Assembly (NCBI GenBank): GCA_963697455.1
Contig: CAVOOI010000008.1
Coordinates: 1-61,348 of the forward strand
Origin: JAFEDN01 sp963697455
Lineage (GTDB): Bacteria; Pseudomonadota; Gammaproteobacteria; Coxiellales; Coxiellaceae
Reading direction: 5' to 3'
Length of the DNA: 61,348 bases
Every line of letters begins with the position of its first letter. Within the stretch, counting starts at the first letter, position 1. Below are positions 1 through 10,096 of the stretch, one piece after another. The notes beneath the pieces were generated by a model that did not search any database, was not told the origin of the DNA, and was given only the letters and a program-made list of their open reading frames with translations. The translations under genes and the position numbers were made by a program.

Positions 1-225
1 AAATCAGAACAAGAAAATTGTTTTTCAAAAATTTTCAAAAAACCTGAGCTGTTAACTCGACAGGAAGCCGCGGAATACTTAGGAATTACATCCCGTACCT
101 TGGCAGTCTGGGCTTGCGTCAAACGATATAATCTTCCTTACGTTAAAATAGGGCGGTTAGTTAAATATCGTCGATCAGACTTAGATGATTTTATTGAGCG
201 ACAAACCGTTACTCAATTAGATTGA
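1..225 (+). CDS. Excisionase-type helix-turn-helix protein, 5' end outside window
   Basis: The reading frame is open from base 1 to a TGA at 223-225 and gives 74 residues. The motif LLTRQEAAEYLGITSRTL followed by YVKIGRLVKYRRSDLDDFI is the winged-helix arrangement of MerR/excisionase-type HTH_17 proteins. These bind DNA and commonly act as recombination directionality factors or regulators on mobile elements. The start codon lies upstream of the window, so the full length is unknown. No partner integrase is visible beside it, so a role in excision is inference. Confidence 0.7.
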   Translation, partial: KSEQENCFSKIFKKPELLTRQEAAEYLGITSRTLAVWACVKRYNLPYVKIGRLVKYRRSDLDDFIERQTVTQLD

Positions 226-294
226 TGAGGATATTTCATTTTTGAATTTTGTTGGGTTTATGATATGAAAGCGCTCTGTCAATTTGGGAGTACA

Positions 295-2637
295 CTAAAG
301 CGTGAAACTTTTAACCCCTGTCGTTAAACTCAAGCCCGGCGGTAGACCGAAAGCAAATTGATGCGCAATGGCGTTGCCTCGAACCACCGCATTTCCAAAA
401 GTCGTTTCCAGAGTAATGTCAAAGCATCTTTCCATAAATTTCCGACTTCTTTCGCTGAATTCCGTATTAATCTGCATGAAATCTTTTTGACAGTTAAGGC
501 AACGAACATCGGCCAGGGGAATAACGGATAATTCTTTGGCCTGAGTGGCAGAATGACGAGGAATGGCAAACAAACCTAAATGCTCCAGAGGATGACGACA
601 AGGTTCATCGATTTTGCGTTCAAGCGGTTCCTGGGAAGTGAGGTGACTTTCGTTATTTTCAGTGTTTCGCGGCATATTCTTTTTCATAAATTGCAGTAGA
701 TGGTAATTGAGTATGATCGAGGGTTTGGGAGGGGTAATAATCAGATTGTCTTGATGAGGATGAGGTTGTTCCGATTGCGCGATCAAAGCCAGTTTCATAA
801 TCTCCCTGTCGGAGGGAAAATAAGGGGCATATCCGCCATGAAATTTCTTATAGCCTATTTTGATCGAAAAAAACCAAAACATCAAACATTGTAAATTAGC
901 GGAAAAAATAACAGAGGCCGGTCTGTTTTTTTGTACCACTAAAAAATGACCTTGCGCATCGTAGGAATTTTGCAGGCAAATGAACACAATTATTTTGGTG
1001 ATATAAGTTTGGCTGAATGAATCCAGATAGAAGAAGCGTGACAGCGGTGAAATTTCATGACGGTCATAGATGGACGGACTGTATTGGGGTAATACCCAAT
1101 CGACGATGAGGGGCAATAACACTGCACCGACGGCCAGGCTGATATTGATGGGATAATCCTTCCAGAGGGACTGTGTTGCTACAGTGGCGAGTAAAAGAAA
1201 CAGTTGTGTTAATCGGGAAGCTATCCTGATTTTCAGATTTTTGTGGCGCAACCCGAGTAATAACTGATCTTCCGGTAAAGGCAACGCTAACAGTTGTTGA
1301 GTGAGGGTAGGAAACGCCGTCATTAACTTCTTGATGTCGGTTAATCGGCTGCGCATCACGGTTAAAATCTTGTGATGACGCCGTTGAATAATGTAGTGAC
1401 AGATACCACCACAAACGCCTCCGCCGGTCATGGCCAGAAAATGCAAAATACTTAAATCCGGAGAGGCCAGGGGGATCAATAGATAGGTACATACTTCTAA
1501 CACGGGATCATGGTAACGGGATGGGATTTTATGGCCTAAGTAATTGCCTAAGGGATACGTCAGGAGATAGCAGCCGACAGCGCCCAGGAATTCCGAAAAA
1601 ATATTGCGAAATCCATTGCTATCATTCGGCGCCAATTGCAGCAGTGTGATCGCTGTACCGGTCAACAGACCACCTGCGGCGGCGGTCAGTAAATTCATGC
1701 ACCGATGCATCGCTAAGGCCTCAATGTGATGATCAGGATTGGTCGTGCTTTCATCCGTCGTTGTGATTTTTGAGTCGGCTTCAAACAATTTTTTAGTGAT
1801 AAAAAAAGTGCCCTCGTTAAAATTAAAACCACTCCAAAAGGCCGATAGGCTAAAGTAATAGACGGAAAGATCCCGCCCAATGACAGGAGGTAAAAAAATA
1901 AAGGCGATCACTTCATGACCAACTAACAAATTGCGATTAGCGAAGAGCCAATCCCGGAATCCCCCTAAACGCCACGGTTTGAGGACAATATGGCAGAGTT
2001 GACCGGTGGCGATGCCAATGAGGGTCGTATAGGGCAATAAGACGGAATGGGAGGATTCGTGTATCGCGCTACGGACAAACAAGGAGCAAACCTGAGCGAA
2101 CCAGGTGACGGAGAACAGGTCTATCGCCGTCCTAAGGAAGCGTTGTTTTCCAGTCCGTTCAACGGGAGAAATGATATCCGGGCTGTCCGGCATCCACGAC
2201 GCTTCTCTGCTGATGGCCAGCGAATTATCCAGAGAGAATGGATTGGTTTTGCTCTCGCTTCGAGGTGTGGAGGGCAGTCTGGTTTTCAGCGGCATTAATT
2301 CGAGGGTCATCCTGGAAGAGGATTTATCAAGAGAGTGGGATGGCGGAGGGATGGGAAACGTGGATTCACTCACCTTAGCGGCTTCCAGGAAAAGACCGGC
2401 GGACATCAGTGTGAAGCTATACAGCACCCAGCCGGGCATATCTGAATCCTCAGCCGTTTGAGAGCGCAGGGTAAAATAAGTGCCGATCACCCCCAGCATC
2501 ACCGAGAATCCATAACTGATTTTCGTGATCAGGGGTTTGTAATAAGAAGGCTGAGGCGTTGCCTGGGCAGTGTGATCATTGGAAGCTGGGCGTGGTAAAT
2601 CCGCTTCCGGTTTTTTTTTCGTCAGTCGGTGTGGCAT
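295..2637 (-). CDS. Large multi-spanning membrane protein, unknown family
   Basis: This 780-residue protein is not recognised. After a proline-rich, charged N-terminus of about 35 residues, I see roughly ten to twelve hydrophobic stretches long enough to span a membrane, spread from about residue 40 to 610. Between the second and third lies a long polar loop, about 95-165, rich in Ser and Pro. The C-terminal 150 residues are soluble and contain a CLNC pair near residue 715. It starts at an ATG at 2635-2637 and stands alone. Such architecture occurs among integral-membrane effectors of intracellular bacteria and among ordinary transporters; no transporter signature is visible. Its neighbour, the OTU protein, is also accessory. 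Confidence 0.6.
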   Translation of the reverse strand: MPHRLTKKKPEADLPRPASNDHTAQATPQPSYYKPLITKISYGFSVMLGVIGTYFTLRSQTAEDSDMPGWVLYSFTLMSAGLFLEAAKVSESTFPIPPPSHSLDKSSSRMTLELMPLKTRLPSTPRSESKTNPFSLDNSLAISREASWMPDSPDIISPVERTGKQRFLRTAIDLFSVTWFAQVCSLFVRSAIHESSHSVLLPYTTLIGIATGQLCHIVLKPWRLGGFRDWLFANRNLLVGHEVIAFIFLPPVIGRDLSVYYFSLSAFWSGFNFNEGTFFITKKLFEADSKITTTDESTTNPDHHIEALAMHRCMNLLTAAAGGLLTGTAITLLQLAPNDSNGFRNIFSEFLGAVGCYLLTYPLGNYLGHKIPSRYHDPVLEVCTYLLIPLASPDLSILHFLAMTGGGVCGGICHYIIQRRHHKILTVMRSRLTDIKKLMTAFPTLTQQLLALPLPEDQLLLGLRHKNLKIRIASRLTQLFLLLATVATQSLWKDYPINISLAVGAVLLPLIVDWVLPQYSPSIYDRHEISPLSRFFYLDSFSQTYITKIIVFICLQNSYDAQGHFLVVQKNRPASVIFSANLQCLMFWFFSIKIGYKKFHGGYAPYFPSDREIMKLALIAQSEQPHPHQDNLIITPPKPSIILNYHLLQFMKKNMPRNTENNESHLTSQEPLERKIDEPCRHPLEHLGLFAIPRHSATQAKELSVIPLADVRCLNCQKDFMQINTEFSERSRKFMERCFDITLETTFGNAVVRGNAIAHQFAFGLPPGLSLTTGVKSFTL

Positions 2638-2967
2638 CCATGATTCGTCGAAGTAGGGAAGATAATTTCATTTTCTCATGCCCATGAAGTGATGAAGGTT
2701 TTGTCCATGCTCAATGGGGATGTTAAATGCTTCCAACCATTTAATGATTATTTGGCGCATAATGATCTCCCTTTTTATGTGTTTCGACTTTCCTTATCCA
2801 CGATTAAATTTGGCTTGGGACTGGCCAAAGTGATGCGAATGTCATCACTATACTCTAAAAAACGCTGGAAAAAACCCGTTTTTAAATGAAAATGAGTGAG
2901 TCTATCTGGGCCAAGTCCCATTACGATGATACTGGCAGGAAAGCAACCCATACAAGGAGAATAACCA
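2638..2967. other. Gene-poor interval between two accessory genes
   Basis: Short ORFs occur on both strands (2689-2889 plus, 2775-2981 minus). They overlap each other, lack convincing ribosome-binding sites and show no recognisable motif. I see no tRNA or clear terminator here. Confidence 0.4.
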
Positions 2968-3158
2968 ATGCGAAAATCCAAGTTAGCTCAAAAAAAATCA
3001 AACTAAGATTTAGCAAATCCTTTGTTTCTGTAGAAGATAAAATCCCTGCGCCTTTGCCCGACCTCAGTCAGGACGTTAAAGCCTGGGATTCAGACCATGC
3101 ACCCTTGCAGGATTCGGAGGAATGGTACCGGCCCCTCACAGCCGGGTCATCAAATTAG
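2968..3158 (+). pseudogene. Short gene apparently broken by a frameshift in an A-run
   Basis: A good Shine-Dalgarno (AAGGAG) lies 8 bases before an ATG at 2968, but this frame stops after 12 codons at 3006, just past a run of eight A. The adjacent frame stays open through the same point to 3158. It encodes a plausible low-complexity sequence with the stretch SFVSVEDKIPAPLPDLSQDV, which would join the 12-codon start if the A-run differed by one base. The product would be about 60 residues and is unrecognised. Its 3' end overlaps the end of the convergent OTU-protein gene. It may equally be chance. Confidence 0.3.
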
Positions 3159-6100
3159 ACTGTTGGTTTAAAATCCGAGTATTTGAAGAATTTTTTGCAG
3201 TTACAACACTAAACACGGTTGAATACACCTTTGCAGGATTAACCGTCAGTGCAGGCGTGTGACCTTTTTTTGATGTTATTTCCTGATATACTTCTTTAGG
3301 TACTTGATTACCCGGTAATATGATTGCTGCCACATCATTGTTTGACTGCAATCTTTCAAAGTGATCACTGCCATTGAACTGAACTACAACAGTCGATTGT
3401 TCACCTGGATTCAGTGTCAATGACAAAGCACTGAGGCTAGGATAATAAATAACACTCACATGAAAAACGTTGGCTATAATCGCCAGTTCGGACGGTAATA
3501 ACCAAACATGTGCAGTACCCACAAAATCAGCGTATTCCTGCTTAACTTGCGTAGAGATAGCAGAATCCCAATCAAATTCGGTGTTTTGTAACTGACTATA
3601 CTCTTGAAAAGCCTCATGCAATGCAGGTAAAGACAGTATGCGCCCGTACAGCTCTCCTTCATTCTGGTTTAGGGCATCATAAAATTGATCGCGAAGCGAA
3701 GGGTTTCCGAGCAGATGATGTTTCTTCTGAATATATTCCATAATCGGGAGATATTGTCGCAAAACCGCTTCAAACCGGGGCCAAAGTACAGAAGAGAAGT
3801 CTTTTTGGTCAGATATAAATCGTCGATAGCGGCTCACCAGTGCTTGGCTGGACTCCCCAATATTACGACCTGACATCACTAACTCCTTAATACCAGCCAT
3901 AATGAGACCTTGAAGCGGCTCTTTATTATCTTTATTGACAATGGCTGCACGAACCTGCTCTCTTTTTCCTTTAATATCGGCACATATCAACTGATGTTCT
4001 TCTGGGTTCCATTCACCTAAAATCGCATGTAAAGCACAATCTCCGCCACCTTTGGTCGGGATGCGAACGAGACGTTGATTTTCCCCTTCCAGATTGGTAA
4101 TTTTTACCTTTAAAGTACTATTTTCATCACGTAAAGTACGATTTTCATTACGTAATTGCTCCACCTCACTCATGGCGGTGCCAGGAGGAATCGGCCATTT
4201 TTCCGGCCATCGTTTGGTAAATTCTAATCCCCGTAACGCTCTTTCTCCATCCGTGACATACATAACCCCCAAGCTTTCCACAACCAGAACTGCTCTATTA
4301 GCAGACTTATCGTCTGCGCCCGACTGTGCTTGGACTGTTCTCTGGCGAGGATCCATACAGTATCTGTAAGTTGGCTGTCCCGATATATCTGAACCGCTGC
4401 TAGCAACCATCGGCATAGCTCGGCAAATTTTTTCAATAGTAATATTTTTTTCTTCTTGATCCGCAGAATAAATAATAAGCGAAGCGTCGTCACTGTTAAC
4501 ATAATCAAGTAGCTGGTTAGCTGTTTTACTCGCAGAACCTTTTGATTCCGGACGTAGCCTTAATGAGGCCTTGCTGGTATATAAGCTGGTGCCTATCAGT
4601 AAATTTTCAGCAAACCGGGTTTGCTCTTCTAGTATTTGCTGTTTATCGTCGCTACTGTCCGCTTTAATTTCCGGCGGTAAAGGCAATTGGGTTAAATCAA
4701 CTAATTGATGCCCCAGTAGATCCGCTTTTTCAGAAGAGTCTAATAATTCTACATAACGAAACATACGCGTAATCAAGCAATCGGCAAATAATTCCAGTGA
4801 CTGCGGGGTCAAGCGAAAAATAACAAATTGATAGCGATAAATTAAACCATCTGTCAATTTATTAATGAGTAAGCTAGCCTCACCCAGCGTTTTCATATTT
4901 AAATTATGTTTACGATGATCATTTTTTTGCAATTCTTCGTGTATCTGATCGCCAACAAACTTACATAAACCAATCGCTTGACTGACATAAGGGATTGGAA
5001 TTAAAAAGGTAAACATTGTCATAACGCTAATCAATTTACCCACTTTCCCCTTACTGGGACTTGCTAAATCATGAGCCAATGCAAAGCTAGTAGCGAAAGC
5101 ATTCGAGAGTTTTAAACGCAAAATTTTCTGAAATGCCAGAATACTAGGATGCTGCTCATTTTCCTTCGGCTGCTGCTGAGTTAAAGATTGTTGTAATTCT
5201 GCTAATTCTTTTTTTATTTCTTCATAATTATCCGCTAATTCTTGCGCTAAAGCTAATTGAAAATTTTGTTCATCTCTTGAAGATTCATCTTTTTGATTTT
5301 TGTGATCTATTTGGCTTAGAGATAATTGTTTTATTTTTAAGGAACTGATAAGATTAGCTAATTCTTCTTGTTTCTGCGTTTGTCGTATTTGATTCTGTCG
5401 CATTGCTTCTTGAGGCTTAATTACAGGTGGGGGGATAACTCTGTAGGTATAAACAATAGATCTACCCCGTTCTCTGCTGAGATGCTCCTCTGGAATTATT
5501 TCTATAGCAATAGGGTTTTTGAAATCGTCCTCTAAACCTTCCACTAGATATCTCTCACCTAATCTAGGTTTCTTAATCAGACGTATTGAGTGATATTTGT
5601 AGTCAAGTTCATAATAATATCCAAAGAAATACCAACGTGATGAATCCCCACGATGAAGACGCAAACTGAGTAGTTCAAGATGATTATCTGGTAGTACTTT
5701 ATTATCTAAATGTGATACTTCAACCAATTTAAATTTGGGTTTAAGACCAAGCGCGGCCTGCATTTCAGTGTGAATTATTCTATAGTGATTATGTATATAA
5801 TTTACGTCATCGCTGCGAAGACGTGATTCTAATAATAAATCTAGGCGATATTGCATAACTGGTAAATGTAAAAAATTTTCTGGACAGTATTCAAGTAAAT
5901 GAAACAACTTTTCTGGACAGAAACTGAAGTCACTCTTACCTCTCATGATTGAATATAACTCTTTTTTCACCATAATTCTTTTTAAAAATCTTCGGAGAGC
6001 CTCTATTACTGGTGGTATAAAACTAAAAATACAAAAAATAATAGCTCCCCATTTGGCAAAATCAAGACTTGTCATCAAAGCACGATTAGCACCCCAAGTA

Positions 6101-7494
6101 TTGTCTTGCTTAAGCCAGAGAAGAGTCAGAGTCAATCCATAGAAAAATAGATAACCTGGTGTCCACAGTATAATACATATAGGCCTACATATCTCCCGGC
6201 ACATTTGATGGAAACACAAGTCAAAAACAGTAGGATCAGGATCAAAGCTATAATCAAGTGAAGAAGAAATCATAAAAGGCTGTTTTAGGATAGAACAAGC
6301 TAGATCAGTTATCTTGGCTCCTATTAATAAAGAAATATCCATTAGTCCTATTGGGATGAATAAAGCTAAATATAATTTTTTCATCCAACCTGAATTTTTT
6401 AAATATTGCTCTAGAAGCCAAACGGTTACATTGCCATGTAGCCCACTATGAAGGTAGGATAAAGGGAAATGTAAAACAATAAATTTGCAACATCCACAAT
6501 AATTATCATAATGAGCTTGTTCAAAACAACGGGTATTGTGACCACGTCTATTGTCTCCATCTTTCAATTCTTTAAAATAATGGTCAAGAAAAGTTTTATC
6601 TTGGTAAAGAATAGTTTGAAGTCTTTGTCGCATTTCCATACGCCACTGTTCGAATTCATCGCTACTGCCTAGTGAAGGTTGAGATTTTCTTAAATGTGAC
6701 TCAACTATACTGGCTAAGGAAATAACCTTTTTCCAAAAATCACTAACTTTAGAATACCATTCATCATCAGGACGAATCGGATAATCATCGAAAGCTTCTA
6801 ATAAAATCAGCACTTTGTCTAAGGATGCCAACATAATTTGCCGTTGATATCGAAGTTGGATTAAATCTCGTTCTCTACCATCACCAATAATAATTAATTG
6901 ATTATTTGAATAACCGTAATTAACAAATTCTTTTAACACATTAGCACACGCTTCAAAGGTGAGGCGATATCTGCTATTTGGTTCCCACATATTTATTCGA
7001 AATTCTTGAAAGTACTCATCAGCCTGTTGCTTACGTTTTAGAACAAGTATTTCAGCTTCGCTAGAGAAGAAATGCGGCTGCTTGAGATGGGTATCGATAA
7101 ATTTTGGCGGATTACCTGGATCCACACCGGCAAGTCCGGAGTGCATAAACCCTTCTGCACTGTCAGCAGGTAGCCAGTGAGTAAGATGAAACAAGTAACC
7201 TAATATTTTTTTAGCATATTCAAATTGGAACCAGGATTTAAACCAGCCGATAATACCGCTACGAATATGATAAGGGTTAGAGGAATGTGTTGGCAATAGT
7301 TTTGCTTCAAACTTCATGTCGTTATCTATGTCTATTCCTACATCATCTTGGGACGTTGCCGCAAGCTGTGGTTTATTTTTATGTTCATGTATTGAGCCAG
7401 TATCTTCAAACACACGAGGTATTTCTTTTATATCTCTATCGGGTGGGTAATTTTCATTGTGTTCCGGGCCAGAGCGCAGTAATGGTTGCCGCAT
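3136..7494 (-). CDS. Giant OTU-family cysteine protease (candidate host-directed deubiquitinase)
   Basis: This is a 1452-residue protein. The C-terminal part carries an OTU fold signature: GGGDCALHAILG supplies the catalytic Asp (about 1152) and Cys (about 1153), and NGSDHFERL supplies the His (about 1378). OTU enzymes cleave ubiquitin chains. Bacteria lack ubiquitin, so a host target is the natural inference. Just before the OTU domain a leucine-zipper-like coiled coil spans about 1105-1140. Hydrophobic segments near 370-390 and 450-510 suggest membrane insertion, and another charged coiled coil lies near 700-790. There is no N-terminal signal peptide. A GGAGG ribosome-binding site lies 8 bases before the ATG at 7494. 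It could be a Dot/Icm-type effector. The OTU call is firm; the secretion route is inferred. Confidence 0.8.
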   Translation of the reverse strand: MRQPLLRSGPEHNENYPPDRDIKEIPRVFEDTGSIHEHKNKPQLAATSQDDVGIDIDNDMKFEAKLLPTHSSNPYHIRSGIIGWFKSWFQFEYAKKILGYLFHLTHWLPADSAEGFMHSGLAGVDPGNPPKFIDTHLKQPHFFSSEAEILVLKRKQQADEYFQEFRINMWEPNSRYRLTFEACANVLKEFVNYGYSNNQLIIIGDGRERDLIQLRYQRQIMLASLDKVLILLEAFDDYPIRPDDEWYSKVSDFWKKVISLASIVESHLRKSQPSLGSSDEFEQWRMEMRQRLQTILYQDKTFLDHYFKELKDGDNRRGHNTRCFEQAHYDNYCGCCKFIVLHFPLSYLHSGLHGNVTVWLLEQYLKNSGWMKKLYLALFIPIGLMDISLLIGAKITDLACSILKQPFMISSSLDYSFDPDPTVFDLCFHQMCREICRPICIILWTPGYLFFYGLTLTLLWLKQDNTWGANRALMTSLDFAKWGAIIFCIFSFIPPVIEALRRFLKRIMVKKELYSIMRGKSDFSFCPEKLFHLLEYCPENFLHLPVMQYRLDLLLESRLRSDDVNYIHNHYRIIHTEMQAALGLKPKFKLVEVSHLDNKVLPDNHLELLSLRLHRGDSSRWYFFGYYYELDYKYHSIRLIKKPRLGERYLVEGLEDDFKNPIAIEIIPEEHLSRERGRSIVYTYRVIPPPVIKPQEAMRQNQIRQTQKQEELANLISSLKIKQLSLSQIDHKNQKDESSRDEQNFQLALAQELADNYEEIKKELAELQQSLTQQQPKENEQHPSILAFQKILRLKLSNAFATSFALAHDLASPSKGKVGKLISVMTMFTFLIPIPYVSQAIGLCKFVGDQIHEELQKNDHRKHNLNMKTLGEASLLINKLTDGLIYRYQFVIFRLTPQSLELFADCLITRMFRYVELLDSSEKADLLGHQLVDLTQLPLPPEIKADSSDDKQQILEEQTRFAENLLIGTSLYTSKASLRLRPESKGSASKTANQLLDYVNSDDASLIIYSADQEEKNITIEKICRAMPMVASSGSDISGQPTYRYCMDPRQRTVQAQSGADDKSANRAVLVVESLGVMYVTDGERALRGLEFTKRWPEKWPIPPGTAMSEVEQLRNENRTLRDENSTLKVKITNLEGENQRLVRIPTKGGGDCALHAILGEWNPEEHQLICADIKGKREQVRAAIVNKDNKEPLQGLIMAGIKELVMSGRNIGESSQALVSRYRRFISDQKDFSSVLWPRFEAVLRQYLPIMEYIQKKHHLLGNPSLRDQFYDALNQNEGELYGRILSLPALHEAFQEYSQLQNTEFDWDSAISTQVKQEYADFVGTAHVWLLPSELAIIANVFHVSVIYYPSLSALSLTLNPGEQSTVVVQFNGSDHFERLQSNNDVAAIILPGNQVPKEVYQEITSKKGHTPALTVNPAKVYSTVFSVVTAKNSSNTRILNQQSNLMTRL

Positions 7495-7623
7495 AAAATA
7501 ATCCTCCCTGCTAATTTAACGAAGCCATATATTTACAAATGCAAACAATGGCATAATTCCTAAAAATGAGCCAGCAAGATGATACATATTTTTAATGGCG
7601 GTTCACAATGGTTAATGTGCCCC

Positions 7624-7649
7624 CGTTTTTGGGGAAGACCCCAAAAACG
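7624..7649. repeat. Perfect 11-bp hairpin downstream of tRNA-Lys
   Basis: The arms CGTTTTTGGGG (7624-7634) and CCCCAAAAACG (7639-7649) are exact inverted repeats around the loop AAGA. The hairpin is immediately followed by a 10-bp direct repeat, CGTAGCACCA, at 7648-7657 and 7659-7668. It lies 65 bases downstream of the tRNA in the tRNA's direction, so it could be a processing or termination structure, although there is no long T-run. A remnant of an integrated element is also possible. Confidence 0.5.
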
Positions 7650-7714
7650 TAGCACCAACGTAGCACCAGAAATTTTAGATTTTCGAGAATGATTGCAAGT
7701 TGTTGATTTTAAAG

Positions 7715-7787
<73 letters not shown>

Positions 7788-7948
7788 AAAAGTTTTGACT
7801 GCTTGATGGCGCGTTTGACGCGCCTGCGAAAGCATGTAAGCCCCCACTCCATTACAATGAGTTAGCAGACTACATGTGCTTGGCATCGTATAACACTCAA
7901 GTGCTTTTTTCAAGCTAAAGGTAAAGGATTAGCTTTACCGTGAGAGAA

Positions 7949-8599
7949 TTAATTACCTGCTTCATCAATGGTCATTAAATTTTCTCGCACCGCTAATAAG
8001 GTTAACCCCACATCATTCTCTACGTTTAGTTTTTCGAATATATGGCTGCGGTAACTATGCACGGTTTTAGGGCTCATGTGTAAGCGCTTAGCGATATCGG
8101 CCGCTTTTACACCTCGCACCGAAAGGATCAGCACTTCCATTTCTTTATTGGTCAAATTGCTAAAGATGGCGTGGGTTTTATGATCAATTTTTGCCAACGC
8201 TAACCGGCTGGCGATGGCGGAACTGATAAAAGGCTGGCCTTTGTGAACTGTTTTAATGGCAGTAATCAACTCCTCCCGGCTATTGTCCTTGGTTACATAA
8301 CCTAATGCCCCAGCTTCTAGAATTCGCAGTGGAAATTCATTATGGAAGGCGGAAGTAACTACTAATACTTTGGGCGCAGGAGTGAGACGCAACAAGCGAG
8401 TGGTTACCTCTATGCCACTGATATCGGGTAATTTCAAATCTAAAATGACTACCGAAGGTTGGAGCTCACGCACCAGCTGAACACCTTCAGCTCCCGTACC
8501 AGATTGTCCGATGATCTGAATATCCTTGGCGTCCCTTAACATCAGGCGAAGCCCCTCTCGCACCAAAGCATGATCGTCAATTAAGATTACTCTAATCAT
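7949..8599 (-). CDS. gacA: NarL/FixJ-type response regulator (GacA/UvrY/LetA-like)
   Basis: This 216-residue two-domain regulator has a receiver domain with the acidic pair Asp8-Asp9, phospho-acceptor Asp54 in VVILDLKLPD, Thr82 and Lys104. A C-terminal LuxR-type HTH spans about 145-200 (LTNKEMEVLILSVRGVKAADIA, then MSPKTVHSYRSHIFEKL). Layout, length and sequence match GacA/UvrY/LetA, which in intracellular gammaproteobacteria activate small RNAs that titrate CsrA and so switch the life cycle. The cognate kinase is not adjacent, as is usual for this family. The gene is separated from the ankyrin gene downstream by about 130 bases of AT-rich DNA. Family membership is firm; the ortholog name is likely but not proven. 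Confidence 0.85.
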   Translation of the reverse strand: MIRVILIDDHALVREGLRLMLRDAKDIQIIGQSGTGAEGVQLVRELQPSVVILDLKLPDISGIEVTTRLLRLTPAPKVLVVTSAFHNEFPLRILEAGALGYVTKDNSREELITAIKTVHKGQPFISSAIASRLALAKIDHKTHAIFSNLTNKEMEVLILSVRGVKAADIAKRLHMSPKTVHSYRSHIFEKLNVENDVGLTLLAVRENLMTIDEAGN

Positions 8600-8728
8600 T
8601 AGGTAGTCCTTTTAAATTTAAAAGCCCATTATAGAATAGCAAGCTCCAGTAAATATAGATAATCATATTGCTAATATGAATATCAGTCAATCATAATATG
8701 TATTAAATTGTCCAATAATAGTACGATA

Positions 8729-10093
8729 TTAAAAATATCCCTCAAGGCGTAATAGTTTTTGTAGGTTTTCACCAGCAGGGGTGGGATTTCGATAGCAATA
8801 AATTTCTATGTAACTTTTCAATATATATTCGTAGCCAGGTGTTTTCAAAATGGAAATAATTTTACGCGCACGCTCAATATCGGTCTGTAAATCCGCACTA
8901 CAACGCTGAAATAAAACGGCTGCTAAAAGAGCCGCTCTGGAAGCCCGGCGGGCCGGACTAATCTTTTCAAAGCCTTGCATGCAATATTGTAAGGCGCGCT
9001 CCTTATCCCACTCTAACCATTGATAATAAAAAGCCAAAGCTTCACGGACATTTTCTTTAGTAAATCCGCCAGAATATAATGACCATATCACTGGAATGCA
9101 GGACTCGATATTGGCCCAGGAGCAATTACCGCTGATTTGCGAACCAATCATGAGTTTGTCTATTGGCTTTAATCCTAATAATTGCGGCAACTCAATATCC
9201 ACAAAACGTTTAGTTTGACGCTTATACATTAGTTTCTTGATAAACTCTTTGGTTAAAATCTGCGGGCGGGTAATCTCAAAAATCACTACGTTATCTACAA
9301 ATAAATCATTTTGTGAGCGATCACATTTTGCTAAAAGATTACCTTTTTTAATAAAAGATATCGCGTGTCCTTCATAAGCTACAGGAATAATTAACACTTC
9401 ATGATCTAATAGTTTGTTGATAACAGCAGAATGCCTGACTAAATCCGTTTGATAATGCTGAAATTTAATCAGCTGCGCAGCATTATAAAAAGCATCTATT
9501 AACTTACTCATTAAATCAAAAGAATGCTTTAAATGCCGGGCTGAAAAATTGTTTTGATATTCTTGTAATGAGTTTAAAATAATCCCGATAGTAAATTCCA
9601 GGATAAATCCTTCCAGATCTATTTCTACAAAACGTTTTCGAGGATCCACTATATCGACATAACCGGTTAATTCGAAGCGATGACCGAGGAGTTTAGTGTT
9701 GATATAGTCATTGGCAAAGTCGCCATCAGCGCCCGCTGCCGCCAGTATCTCACGGCAGACTTTCTGGTGACGCAGAGTCGGTTTCACTAAAACCGGCTCA
9801 CCACCCAAAGTATAAGCGTTAGGGTCCGCTTGGTGATCTAATAATAATTGTGAAAAAGCCGGATTATTATTTTCCACTGTCCAATGCAACGCACTGGCTC
9901 CAACCATATCTCTTAAATTAACCTCCGCGCCTTGCTCTAGCAGGAACTCACCTTTATCCATATCATTCATGATCGCGGTTTGAATCAAGGGAGTGAAACC
10001 ATATTCATCAATAAAATTAATTTGCGGGTCTTGCTTCAGTTTAGTTTCTAATTCCGTCAGGGAACCGTAAATGATGGTGTGGGATATTGACAT
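8729..10093 (-). CDS. AnkH/LegA3-like ankyrin-repeat protein, effector candidate
   Basis: This is a 454-residue protein. Residues of about 30-125 contain three to four ankyrin repeats (GFTPLIQTAIMNDMDKGEFL, GASALHWTVENNNPAFSQLL, then a degenerate one). The remaining 300 residues form a conserved-looking alpha/beta region with no repeat. The overall plan and the N-terminal sequence resemble AnkH (LegA3), a broadly conserved Legionella type IV effector; this match is from memory and not a search. There is no signal peptide. It lies 3 bases downstream of the lipoyl-lookalike gene on the same strand, so the two are probably co-transcribed. An intracellular housekeeping role cannot be excluded. 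Confidence 0.65.
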   Translation of the reverse strand: MSISHTIIYGSLTELETKLKQDPQINFIDEYGFTPLIQTAIMNDMDKGEFLLEQGAEVNLRDMVGASALHWTVENNNPAFSQLLLDHQADPNAYTLGGEPVLVKPTLRHQKVCREILAAAGADGDFANDYINTKLLGHRFELTGYVDIVDPRKRFVEIDLEGFILEFTIGIILNSLQEYQNNFSARHLKHSFDLMSKLIDAFYNAAQLIKFQHYQTDLVRHSAVINKLLDHEVLIIPVAYEGHAISFIKKGNLLAKCDRSQNDLFVDNVVIFEITRPQILTKEFIKKLMYKRQTKRFVDIELPQLLGLKPIDKLMIGSQISGNCSWANIESCIPVIWSLYSGGFTKENVREALAFYYQWLEWDKERALQYCMQGFEKISPARRASRAALLAAVLFQRCSADLQTDIERARKIISILKTPGYEYILKSYIEIYCYRNPTPAGENLQKLLRLEGYF

Positions 10094-10096
10094 AAA

